DNA of 31,387 bases, taken from NCBI GenBank assembly GCA_034432855.1, contig DAOUBA010000032.1, positions 1 to 31,387 of the forward strand, written 5' to 3'. Source of the DNA: DAOUBA01 sp034432855. Lineage in GTDB: Bacteria > Chloroflexota > Anaerolineae > B4-G1. This document shows positions 22,160-28,857 of this stretch, piece after piece; the stretch's first letter is position 1, and every line of letters begins with the position of its first letter. Under the pieces are notes generated by a model. It saw only the letters and a list, made by a program, of their open reading frames with translations, did not search any database and was not told where the DNA came from. Made by a program: the position numbers and the translations under genes.

Positions 22160-23448
22160 GCAATGTAAACGTCAATGTCAATGTCCATCACCTCACCCGC
22201 GTCGAAGGCCACGGCGACATTGTCATCGAGGTCATCAACGGCGAGATCAAGAAATGTCGCTTCGAAGTGGTCGAGGCGCCGCGCTTTTTCGAGGCGTTTG
22301 TGCGCGGACGCCCGTACTATGAGATCAACCATATCACCTCGCGCATCTGCGGCATCTGCTCCGTGGGCCATTCGACTACCAGCACCCAGGCGACGGAAAA
22401 GGCGCTCGGTGTGGAACTTTCGGAGCAGGCCATGCTGTTGCGCAAACTGATCTTTCACGGCGAAATCCTGGATAGCCACATCCTGCACACTTACTACCTG
22501 GTGGCGCCCGATTTTCTGGGCGTGCCCAGTGTCATTCCGCTGGTAGATACGCACCGCGATGTGGTGTTGCGCGCGCTGCGGATGAAGAAACTGGCCGGCG
22601 ATCTGTGCGCGATGATCGGCGGGCGACATACTCACCCCTGCGCCCTGGTGGTCGGTGGTTTCACCCACACCCCTACCGAGCGCGACCTGCGCGCGATGCA
22701 ACAGCGTCTCATCGAGGCTCGCGCCGACGTGGACGAGACCGTGGCGCTCTTTGCCTCCCTGCCCTGGCCCGACTTTACCCGCGAGACCGAGTTCGTCTGC
22801 CTGCGCAAGCCGGACGAATACGCCTTCATCGGCGGTGAAATCGTCACCTCCGATGGTTTCACCTACCCTATCGAGGAGTATCGCAAGGTGACGAACGAGT
22901 GGTGCGTGCCCTTCTCCACGGCCAAGTGGGCCAGGCACAACCGCGAGTCCTACATGGTCGGGGCGCTGGCGCGGTTCAACAACAACTATGACCAGTTGCA
23001 TCCCAAGGCCAAAGAGGCCGCGGCCAAACTGGGTTTGAAACCGGTCTGCACCAACCCCTACCTCAACAGCGCCGCGCAGGTTGTGGAGATCGTGCACTGC
23101 GTGGAGGATTCGATCCGCCTGATAGAGGAGTTGCTCACGCGTGGGATCAAACCCGAGCAGCCCGCGCCGATTACCCGCAAGAGCGGTGAGGGCGTCGGTT
23201 CCTGCGATGTGCCGCGTGGCATCCTCTTCCATCATTACGTGTACGAGGATGGCGTCTGTCGAGAAGCCAACTGCATTATCCCCACCAACCAGAACTGGGC
23301 CAACGTCAATGCCGACATGCAGGCGCTCCTCCCACAGATTCTCGACCGACCGGAGGACGAGATCCGCAGGATGATGGAGATGCTGGTGCGGGCGTATGAT
23401 CCGTGCATTTCGTGTTCGACGCATGTGGTGGTGGTGCGTAATGAGTAA
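22156..23448 (+). CDS. hydA: [NiFe] hydrogenase large subunit (sulfhydrogenase alpha)
   Basis: The 430-residue catalytic subunit carries both Ni-Fe ligand motifs: L1 ITSRICGICSVGH (about 61-73) and L2 DPCISCSTH near the C-terminus, plus the family opening LTRVEGHGDI. It splits or forms H2 and, in characterised sulfhydrogenases, can also reduce polysulfide. The L2 motif is followed by VVVVRNE and the stop rather than being the end, and the final RNE and TAA come from a heptamer array (23438-23493). Maturation by C-terminal cleavage after the H would remove this tail. The start ATG 22156 overlaps hydD's TGA as ATGA. Confidence 0.95.
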   Translation: MSNVNVNVNVHHLTRVEGHGDIVIEVINGEIKKCRFEVVEAPRFFEAFVRGRPYYEINHITSRICGICSVGHSTTSTQATEKALGVELSEQAMLLRKLIFHGEILDSHILHTYYLVAPDFLGVPSVIPLVDTHRDVVLRALRMKKLAGDLCAMIGGRHTHPCALVVGGFTHTPTERDLRAMQQRLIEARADVDETVALFASLPWPDFTRETEFVCLRKPDEYAFIGGEIVTSDGFTYPIEEYRKVTNEWCVPFSTAKWARHNRESYMVGALARFNNNYDQLHPKAKEAAAKLGLKPVCTNPYLNSAAQVVEIVHCVEDSIRLIEELLTRGIKPEQPAPITRKSGEGVGSCDVPRGILFHHYVYEDGVCREANCIIPTNQNWANVNADMQALLPQILDRPEDEIRRMMEMLVRAYDPCISCSTHVVVVRNE

Positions 23449-23493
23449 AACGTAATGCGTAATGCGTAATGAGTAATGAGTAAAACGTAATGG
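23438..23493 (+). repeat. GTAATGN/GTAAAAC heptamer array
   Basis: Eight contiguous 7-bp units (GTAATGA, GTAAAAC, GTAATGC x2, GTAATGA x2, GTAAAAC, GTAATGG) run from the last codons of hydA into the intergenic gap. The hydA stop codon lies in the array. Confidence 0.9.
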
Positions 23494-23514
23494 CGTAAGA
23501 TGGAGGAGGGTGTG

Positions 23515-24273
23515 GTGGATTATGAGGAGTGGGAGCGGACTGTGCCCGAAGAGATCAAGTGCGACTCGGTGTGGAAGATCAAGGCGTATCGGCTCGCTCT
23601 GTTTGCAGCAGACCTGAGTTGGGAGGATGTGACACGGTTAGCCCAGGACAGGCGGACTGTCGCCCTGTCTGACCAACTCTACCGCTCGATCGGTTCTATC
23701 AGCGCGAACATTGCGGAGGGGTACAGTCGGGGTACAGGTAAAGACCGCGCACGATTTTACGAGTACGCGCTCGGCTCAACCAGAGAGAGCCGTGATTGGT
23801 ACTATAAGGGCCGGCACGTTCTCCTCATCCTTGGTCTCGGCAACCCGCTCCGCGGCGACGATGGCATCGGCCCGCGAGTGATCGAGGAGTTGAACCGCCG
23901 CGGCCTGCCGGAGGGAGTGACGGCGCTGGACGGTGGCATCGGAGGGCTCGATCTGTTGAATGTGCTGGAGGGCTGGGAACGAGTCATCATCGTGGATGCT
24001 GCCGATATTGGGCAAGAGCCGGGGCAGTTTGCCCGTTTCACGCCGGACCAGATGCGCTTGGCCGGGTCAACTGACGCCCTCTCACTCCACCACGCCGGAC
24101 TGGCCGAGGCGTTGGCGCTCGCCCAGGCTTTGGGCCAGCCGTTGCCGGAAATCACTATCTTGGGCGTGCAGCCCGCGACCACGGAGTGGGGAGAAGGGCT
24201 AAGTCCGGTTATGGAGGCCGTGCTGCCAACTGTGGTCGAGGCAGTGTTGGAAGTCGGAATGCGTAAAACGTAA
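23515..24273 (+). CDS. Fusion: truncated four-helix-bundle (S23-type) + hydrogenase maturation protease
   Basis: The 252-residue protein has two unrelated parts. Residues 1 to about 102 match the four-helix-bundle/S23 family (VDYEEWER start, GSISANIAEGYSRGTGKDRA, ALGSTRESRDWYYKGRHVL) but lack its last helix. Residues from about 103 are a HyaD/HycI-type endopeptidase: LILGLGNPLRGDDGIG with the Ni-sensing Asp, IIVDAAD, and LSLHHAGLAEAL. The protease should cut the C-terminal tail of the large subunit encoded just upstream. The GTG 23515 start has GGAGGAGG upstream (ATG 23500 is possible). No start codon exists at the protease boundary in this frame, so the protease is made only as a fusion. The last residues (MRKT) and stop come from a heptamer array. 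Confidence 0.85.
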   Translation: MDYEEWERTVPEEIKCDSVWKIKAYRLALFAADLSWEDVTRLAQDRRTVALSDQLYRSIGSISANIAEGYSRGTGKDRARFYEYALGSTRESRDWYYKGRHVLLILGLGNPLRGDDGIGPRVIEELNRRGLPEGVTALDGGIGGLDLLNVLEGWERVIIVDAADIGQEPGQFARFTPDQMRLAGSTDALSLHHAGLAEALALAQALGQPLPEITILGVQPATTEWGEGLSPVMEAVLPTVVEAVLEVGMRKT

Positions 24274-24316
24274 TACGTAATGCGCAAGTTACGTTTTACG
24301 CCTTACGTTTTACGTC
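24261..24316 (+). repeat. GTAAAAC-family array forming a long hairpin
   Basis: GCGTAAAACGTAA (24261-24273) and TTACGTTTTACGC (24289-24301) are exact inverse complements with a 15-base loop, and more inverted units follow. The array contains the stop of the protease gene and could act as a terminator or RNA-stability element before the response-regulator gene. Confidence 0.85.
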
Positions 24317-24333
24317 CTGGAAGGAGACAACCT

Positions 24334-24738
24334 ATGGCAAAAATCCTGGTGATTGAGGACGACCCCGATATGGTAGAGGCGCTTCGTATGCCGTTGGAGG
24401 CGACGGGGTACGAGGTGATCGCCGCTGCCACCGGCGAGGAAGGCTTGCGCAAGGTCAAGGAGATCGAGCCCGACCTGGTCATCCTTGACGTGATGATGGA
24501 GACGAGCACAGCCGGCTTCCAGGTCTCGCTCCAACTGCGCAGCCCCGATCCACAGTCAGAATACGCTGCGTACAAGAACATCCCCATCCTGATGCTGACG
24601 GCGATCCACACCACCACCTCGCTGCGCTTTGGGCCGGATGAGGCGTACTTGCCAGTGGACGATTTTGTAGAAAAGCCGATCAAACCGGATGTGTTGCTCG
24701 ATAAGGTGAGCTCGCTGATTGAAAAGCGCAATGCGTGA
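24334..24738 (+). CDS. Response regulator, receiver domain only
   Basis: This 134-residue CheY-like protein has the acidic pocket IEDDPD (residues 7-12), the phospho-acceptor D52 in LVILDVMME, a Thr switch in LMLTA, and the conserved Lys in FVEKPIKP. No output domain is present, so it signals by protein contact. An insertion after D52 (METSTAGFQVSLQLRSPDPQ) is typical of a subgroup found near hydrogenase operons. The start ATG 24334 has AAGGAG upstream; a frame from 24280 reads through repeats. The likely partner is the histidine kinase encoded next, in the same reading frame but separated by stops within a repeat array. Confidence 0.88.
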   Translation: MAKILVIEDDPDMVEALRMPLEATGYEVIAAATGEEGLRKVKEIEPDLVILDVMMETSTAGFQVSLQLRSPDPQSEYAAYKNIPILMLTAIHTTTSLRFGPDEAYLPVDDFVEKPIKPDVLLDKVSSLIEKRNA

Positions 24739-24819
24739 AACGTAAAAAGCGTAGAACGTAAAACGTAAAACGTAAAACGTAAAACGTCATTACGTTTTAC
24801 GCATTACGTTTTACGTTTC
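24734..24819 (+). repeat. GTAAAAC heptamer array with inverted half
   Basis: GTAGAAC and four perfect GTAAAAC units (24751-24785) are followed by inverted units (ATTACGTTTTACGC...). The halves can fold into a large hairpin. The array fills the gap between the response regulator and the histidine kinase and reaches to within 13 bp of the kinase start. Confidence 0.9.
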
Positions 24820-24831
24820 GCAGAATGCCCC

Positions 24832-25956
24832 TTGGAACTCGTCCTGGCTCGCCTGGCCGAAACGGCCCGACAGGTGGCACTGGCAGATGCAGCGGTGGTC
24901 TACCTGCTGGATGAGGACGCGGCTTGCCTGAGAACAGCGGCGTCTTCCGGCCTCGAGCGTCTGCCCGAAGCGAGGGCGGTGGACGACTGCCCGCTCGATA
25001 AGCAGGCGCTCGCCGGTCAGCCGGTCCTGATTCCCGATACACACGCCGATCCCCAGGCCCTCAACGTGCCTGGGGATTATTGCTCCATCGTATGTGTGGC
25101 GATGCAGCACGAGGGTATGCCTTGCGGCACCCTTCACGTCTATGCGGCTTCGCCGGGGTGTCTGGGCACCGCAGACATCGCCCGCCTGGCACCGCTGGCC
25201 GACCTGGGCGCAGCGCTTGTCTCTGCGGCACGGGCATTAGAGTCACTTGCTGCGCTGGAAGCCGCCAAGGCTCAGTTCATCCAGGTCGCCACTCATGAAC
25301 TACGCGCTCCTGTGACCGTCGCCCAGTCGCTCGTGCGCGGCGTGCTGCAGGGCTATGCCGGCGAGATGACCGAGAAGCAGGCCGAGGTGTTCACGCGCAT
25401 CAGCCGCCGTCTCGATGGCCTAGAGAACCTCATCAACGACCTGCTCGATCTGGCGGCGGGCAAAGCGCCGCAACTGGCAGAACAAGAGGGCCCGGTGCTA
25501 CTGAATGCCTCCGTCGGGCGGGCGATTCTGCTCTTGCAGCCGCGCGCCGAGGAAAAGAGGCTTGCGCTGCGCCTGGAACCGTGCCGCACGCCACTGATCG
25601 TCTGGGGCACAGAGGATGGACTGGATCGCATCTTTGCCAACCTGGTGAGCAACGCCGTCAAATACACTCCATCAGGGGGTGCCGTGACCGTCACCGTGCG
25701 AAAAACGGACGGTCAGGCGCAGGTCGAAGTAGCCGATACCGGCATCGGCATTCCCGAAGAAGCATTGCCACATCTGTTCGAAGAGTTCTACCGCGCGCCC
25801 AACGCCAAGGCGCTCGATGAGGTTGGCACGGGGTTGGGACTGGCGATCGTCAGGGACCTGGTGGAGCGGTACAAGGGGCGCATCGAGGTGAAGAGCAAGT
25901 TGGGGCATGGCAGCACGTTTACCGTGACTTTTCCGCTGTTTGTCCCCGGCAAGTGA
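24832..25956 (+). CDS. GAF-type sensor histidine kinase
   Basis: The 374-residue protein has an N-terminal GAF-like sensor (about 1-135), a HisKA dimerisation domain with H155 in THELRAPVT, and an HATPase domain with the N-box NLVSNAVKYTPSGG, G1 DTGIGIPEE, and G2 GTGLGLAIV. No membrane span is visible, so it is a soluble sensor. The only nearby start is TTG 24832 with no good ribosome site, right after a heptamer array. The N-terminus may therefore have been shortened by repeat insertion. It probably phosphorylates the receiver protein encoded just upstream, perhaps in response to redox state. The stimulus is unknown. Confidence 0.85.
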   Translation: MELVLARLAETARQVALADAAVVYLLDEDAACLRTAASSGLERLPEARAVDDCPLDKQALAGQPVLIPDTHADPQALNVPGDYCSIVCVAMQHEGMPCGTLHVYAASPGCLGTADIARLAPLADLGAALVSAARALESLAALEAAKAQFIQVATHELRAPVTVAQSLVRGVLQGYAGEMTEKQAEVFTRISRRLDGLENLINDLLDLAAGKAPQLAEQEGPVLLNASVGRAILLLQPRAEEKRLALRLEPCRTPLIVWGTEDGLDRIFANLVSNAVKYTPSGGAVTVTVRKTDGQAQVEVADTGIGIPEEALPHLFEEFYRAPNAKALDEVGTGLGLAIVRDLVERYKGRIEVKSKLGHGSTFTVTFPLFVPGK

Positions 25957-25969
25957 GGTGTGGTATAAT
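25940..25969 (+). promoter_or_regulatory. Promoter with extended -10 ahead of the DUF6922-like gene
   Basis: TGG-TATAAT (25961-25969) is a perfect extended -10. TTGTCC (25940-25945) lies 18 bp upstream as a partial -35. It overlaps the 3' end of the kinase gene. Confidence 0.55.
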
Positions 25970-25980
25970 TTCGAGGGGCA

Positions 25981-26015
25981 GGGAGCAGGAGGCAAGAAGC
26001 AAGAGGCAGGAGGGA
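25981..26015 (+). repeat. GGAAGCA-family heptamer array upstream of the DUF6922-like gene
   Basis: Five 7-bp units (GGGAGCA, GGAGGCA, AGAAGCA, AGAGGCA, GGAGGGA) sit between the promoter and the GTG start. The purine-rich array also supplies the only Shine-Dalgarno-like sequence (GGAGGG). Confidence 0.85.
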
Positions 26016-26332
26016 GTGGACGAGCGACCGCTAGAGTTCACGGAGAAAGGCATCCCCTGCAGCCTGGCGCCGGCGTTTCAGGAGTATGACATCGAGAAAC
26101 TCGACCCGGCGCAGGATGCTTTTACCATCATCGAGCGCACGTTGAAATGGGGCGACCGCCGCGAGTGCCGCTGGCTCTTGAGCGTTACGGCCGCGAGCGC
26201 GTCGCCGACTGGTTCCGCCAGGCCGGTTTCTGGCTGCTCTCGCGTCGTCGTTTTTCCTTGTGGCGCACGATGTTAGAGGTCGAGGACTATAGACGACCGA
26301 CTGACGGAAGAATCGCAGTATGGCCGCACTAA
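26016..26332 (+). pseudogene. Small DUF6922-like protein gene with a frameshift
   Basis: Frame one (GTG 26016) reads FQEYDIEKLDPAQDAFTIIE, then RTLKWGDRRECRWLL, and then diverges. The next frame resumes at ERYGRERVADWFRQAG, then RRRFSLWRTMLEVEDYRRP, ending at 26332. Joined across a one-base loss near 26175-26182 they give a continuous protein of about 105 residues like DUF6922-type proteins ('..IIERvLewGd..e.rWLl.rYG.e.v...'), which often sit next to nucleotidyltransferase-like antitoxin/toxin genes. The family name is from memory of the pattern and is tentative; the frameshift is clear. Confidence 0.6.
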
Positions 26333-26415
26333 TCGGTAAGTTAGGAAACTGGTAGTCGGTCTCTTCTAGTGTGCCAATCTACCAGATACCAATGTACCGA
26401 TACAGGAGGACAAAC

Positions 26416-27291
26416 TTGAACGACATCGCCACCACGATACGCCAAAAAGCCAGGGAACTCCTCGAAAGCAAACAGGTGGACTGCGTCATCGGCTACGAGG
26501 CCGGTCCACGGGGTCGCGCCCGCCCCGTCCTTATCTACGATCCCGCCGAGGCCGACCGGCTGATCTTTGATCCCACCTGTGTCCACAACCTGGTCAATTA
26601 TCTCCACGACAAGAAAAAACCCCGCAAGCGCGGCGAACGGCCGCCTCACGTGGCCGTCGTCGTCAAGCCGTGTGATAGCCGCGCCGTCAACATTCTCCTG
26701 GCCGAGCGGCAGATCGCGCGCGAGCGCGTCTATGTCATCGGTGTGGCCTGTGAGGGGATGCAGGAAGCAGGAGGCAGGAGGCAAGATCGCTGCATCCGCT
26801 GTGCGGATCGTGTACCGGTGATTTACGATGTGCTGTTGGGCGAGTCTCCCCCTCTCCCCCTCTCCCCCTCTCCTCATCCGCCCGGTGAATACGACGATCT
26901 GAACCAGATCGAGGCGCTGCCCCACCCCGATCGCCTTGCCTTCTGGCTGCGCGAGTTCGACCGCTGCATCCGCTGCTACGCCTGCCGCCAGGTCTGCCCC
27001 GGGTGCTACTGCACCACCTGCATGTTCGAGCGCGACGACGGCCTGTGGGTGGATGCCGGGATCGAGGTGCCCCAAAAACACGTCTTCCACCTGGGACGGG
27101 CGCTGCACCTCGCCGGCCGCTGCGTCGAGTGCAACGAGTGCGAACGGGTCTGTCCGATGGGATTGCCACTGAGCCTCCTCAACCGGCTGCTCGTCCGCGA
27201 AGTCGAAACCCTCTACGGCCATCGCGCCGGACGGGAGGAGAAACTCAGCCCGCTGCTCTACGAATTGGGAGAGGAGGGCTCGCTGATATGA
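26416..27291 (+). CDS. FrhB/FdhB-like protein with two [4Fe-4S] clusters
   Basis: The 291-residue protein has an FrhB/formate-dehydrogenase-beta-like N-terminal part (VDCVIGYEAG, VVVKPCDSRAVNILL, VYVIGVACEGM). A ferredoxin-like part follows with CIRCYACRQVCPGCYC and CVECNECERVCPMG. It should move electrons in the cytosol, possibly with a flavin. TTG 26416 is chosen because AGGAGG lies six bases upstream; ATG 26371 is an alternative. Two repeat-derived inserts lie in the middle: QEAGGRRQ (heptamers) and PPLPLSPSPHPPG (octamers). It overlaps the next gene by ATGA. Its oxidoreductase partner is not in the window unless it is the hydrogenase. Confidence 0.8.
   Translation: MNDIATTIRQKARELLESKQVDCVIGYEAGPRGRARPVLIYDPAEADRLIFDPTCVHNLVNYLHDKKKPRKRGERPPHVAVVVKPCDSRAVNILLAERQIARERVYVIGVACEGMQEAGGRRQDRCIRCADRVPVIYDVLLGESPPLPLSPSPHPPGEYDDLNQIEALPHPDRLAFWLREFDRCIRCYACRQVCPGCYCTTCMFERDDGLWVDAGIEVPQKHVFHLGRALHLAGRCVECNECERVCPMGLPLSLLNRLLVREVETLYGHRAGREEKLSPLLYELGEEGSLI
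26763..26783 (+). repeat. GGAAGCA-family array, three units, inside the FrhB-like gene
   Basis: GGAAGCA, GGAGGCA, GGAGGCA total exactly 21 bases, so the reading frame is kept (seven codons) right after the conserved GVACEGM segment. Confidence 0.85.
26845..26868 (+). repeat. TCTCCCCC octamer array, three units, inside the FrhB-like gene
   Basis: Three perfect 8-bp units plus a partial fourth encode a Pro/Leu/Ser stretch. The three full units equal 24 bases, so the frame is preserved. Confidence 0.85.
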
Positions 27292-28283
27292 AATTTGCAA
27301 CGCACGACGCCCTGCGGGCCTGGCTCGACCGGCTGGCCCAGGAAGTTGAACTGGTTGCCCCCCGTGATGTGGAAGGCCACGTCCTCTACCGTCCGGTCGC
27401 TTCTAGCGCCGAGATTTGCTTCGACTACGAGCGGCCCGAACTGTCCGCCAAAGCATACCTTCTGCCCGCTGCCGAGACCCTGCTGCGCATCGAGCGGCGC
27501 AAAGGGGAAGCGGCCTTGGAGGAAATCCTGCCCGATTGCCGTCAAGTGCTCTTCGGCCTGCGCCCCTGCGACGCGCACGGGTTCGCGGCGATTGACGCGC
27601 TCTTCATTCACAAGGAGCCTGCCGACGCCTACTACCGCCACCACCGCGAGCGCATCACACTCGTCGGCCTGGCCTGTCCCCAGATGTGGGAGGGCTGCTT
27701 CTGTACAACGATGGGCGGCGGGCCGGCCGACCCCACCCACCTGGACGTGCTGCTCACGGCAGTAGACGGCGGTTATGCGGTGCAGGCGGTAACCGAGAAA
27801 GGCGCGGCGCTCCTGGAAGGACTGGAGATTGAGGAGCGCCCCGGCGAGCCGGCGGCGCCGGTATCCGACCCGGCGACGGTCCCCTTGACGCCGCCGGAAA
27901 AGTGGCGCCCGCTGTTCGAGGACAACCTGTGGATGCGCCACGGCGAACGTTGTCTGAGTTGCCGGATTTGCACCTATGTCTGCCCCACGTGTCGTTGCTT
28001 CGACGTGGTGGACCGCGTGGTCGAGCAGCGCGCCGGCGTCACGCGCATTGAGCGCATCCGCGTATGGGATGCCTGCACCAGCACCAACTATCGCCGCGTC
28101 GCCGGCGGCCACAACCCACGCCCCACCAAACCGGAGCGGCTGCGCAACCGTTTCTATTGCAAGTTCTGCTACTACCCGGAGGACTTTGGCCCGCCGGGTT
28201 GCGTCGGCTGCGGGCGCTGCGTCGTCGCCTGCCCGGTGGAGATTGACATCACCGAGGTGTTGCGGGACGTGGCGGAGCAGTGA
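27288..28283 (+). CDS. HydB/AsrA-like [4Fe-4S] protein, second copy
   Basis: This 331-residue paralogue of the HydB subunit has CLSCRICTYVCPTCRC (about 225-240) and CVGCGRCVVACPVEIDI at the C-terminus, plus VLFGLRPCDAHGFAAIDALF in the N-terminal part. Overall layout matches the beta subunit at 19493, but the sequences are clearly diverged. It overlaps the FrhB-like gene by ATGA and likely forms an electron-transfer pair with it. No flavin or hydrogenase subunits accompany this copy. The last 62 bases of the gene are repeated at 28783-28844. Confidence 0.88.
   Translation: MKFATHDALRAWLDRLAQEVELVAPRDVEGHVLYRPVASSAEICFDYERPELSAKAYLLPAAETLLRIERRKGEAALEEILPDCRQVLFGLRPCDAHGFAAIDALFIHKEPADAYYRHHRERITLVGLACPQMWEGCFCTTMGGGPADPTHLDVLLTAVDGGYAVQAVTEKGAALLEGLEIEERPGEPAAPVSDPATVPLTPPEKWRPLFEDNLWMRHGERCLSCRICTYVCPTCRCFDVVDRVVEQRAGVTRIERIRVWDACTSTNYRRVAGGHNPRPTKPERLRNRFYCKFCYYPEDFGPPGCVGCGRCVVACPVEIDITEVLRDVAEQ
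28218..28279 (+). repeat. 62-bp direct repeat, left copy (within the AsrA-like 3' end)
   Basis: This segment encodes CVVACPVEIDITEVLRDVAE. It recurs at 28783-28844 with three mismatches. The copies bracket the DUF4258-like/DUF2283 gene pair. Confidence 0.9.
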
Positions 28284-28565
28284 ATGAAAGTCCAGATAGA
28301 CCCACACACCCTGGAACGCGCCGAGGAACGCGGCACGAATGCGGAAGAGATCGCGGATGTGATCAACACAGGACTCCCTATCCTGGCAAAACATGGCCGT
28401 GCGGGGAGGGCTAAGGTCTATGCCTTTGGACAGGAGCGACATGGCAAGTACTATGAGCAAAAGAGGGTGGAGGTGATCTGTGCTATCGAGAGGGGCGTTG
28501 CCATCACTGTGACGGTCTACGTGTTCTACGGAAAATGGGAGGGAGAAGATGCAAATACAGTATAA
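28284..28565 (+). CDS. DUF4258-like small protein (suspected toxin)
   Basis: This 93-residue protein resembles the DUF4258/RelE-like group: an N-terminal helix with HTLERAEERGTNAEEIADVI, a strand KVYAFGQERHGKYY, and a C-terminal strand pair ITVTVYVFYGKW. The start ATG 28284 directly follows the TGA of the AsrA-like gene. Its end overlaps the DUF2283 gene by 17 bp, consistent with a toxin-antitoxin-like pair. Assignment to the family rests on pattern and context and is moderate. Confidence 0.6.
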   Translation: MKVQIDPHTLERAEERGTNAEEIADVINTGLPILAKHGRAGRAKVYAFGQERHGKYYEQKRVEVICAIERGVAITVTVYVFYGKWEGEDANTV

Positions 28566-28764
28566 TGCCAAAACTGATCTACTTTACATGCGCCTGGACG
28601 ACCGAACACAGCCGGTGATTAACAGGCGGGTCTCTGAGGATGTGGTATTGGACATCGGTGAGAATGACAGGATCGTGGGGATCGAAATCCTTGACGCCTC
28701 CCGGCATCTGAATCTGAGGATGCTTTTGCCGGTTGAGTACGAAGTGTCGGCGGTGGCGGCATAG
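28549..28764 (+). CDS. DUF2283-family small protein (suspected antitoxin)
   Basis: The 71-residue protein shows the compact DUF2283 pattern: IQYNAKTDLLYMRLDD, VSEDVVLDIGENDRIVGIEI, LDASRHL. GGAGGGAG lies upstream of ATG 28549, inside the preceding gene. It forms a pair with the DUF4258-like gene; a similar DUF2283 gene stands at 18212 near the other DUF4258 gene. Confidence 0.8.
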   Translation: MQIQYNAKTDLLYMRLDDRTQPVINRRVSEDVVLDIGENDRIVGIEILDASRHLNLRMLLPVEYEVSAVAA

Positions 28765-28782
28765 CCTGTTCTCTTAGCCGGT

Positions 28783-28844
28783 TGCGTCATCGCCTGCCCG
28801 GTGGAGATTGACATCACCGGGGTGTTGCGGGATGTGGCGGAGCA
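28783..28844 (+). repeat. 62-bp direct repeat, right copy (remnant of the AsrA-like 3' end)
   Basis: The copy matches 28218-28279 at 59 of 62 positions and is still readable as GCVIACPVEIDITGVLRD and VAEQG followed by TGA. It has no upstream gene body, so it is a detached 3' end. Confidence 0.9.
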
Positions 28845-28857
28845 AGGATGATACGCG

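Noticed and set aside
23438..24819. CRISPR-like repeats
   Set aside because: Heptamers are contiguous or inverted with no unique spacers of constant length, and no cas operon is present; the Cas4-like gene is associated with the Argonaute instead.
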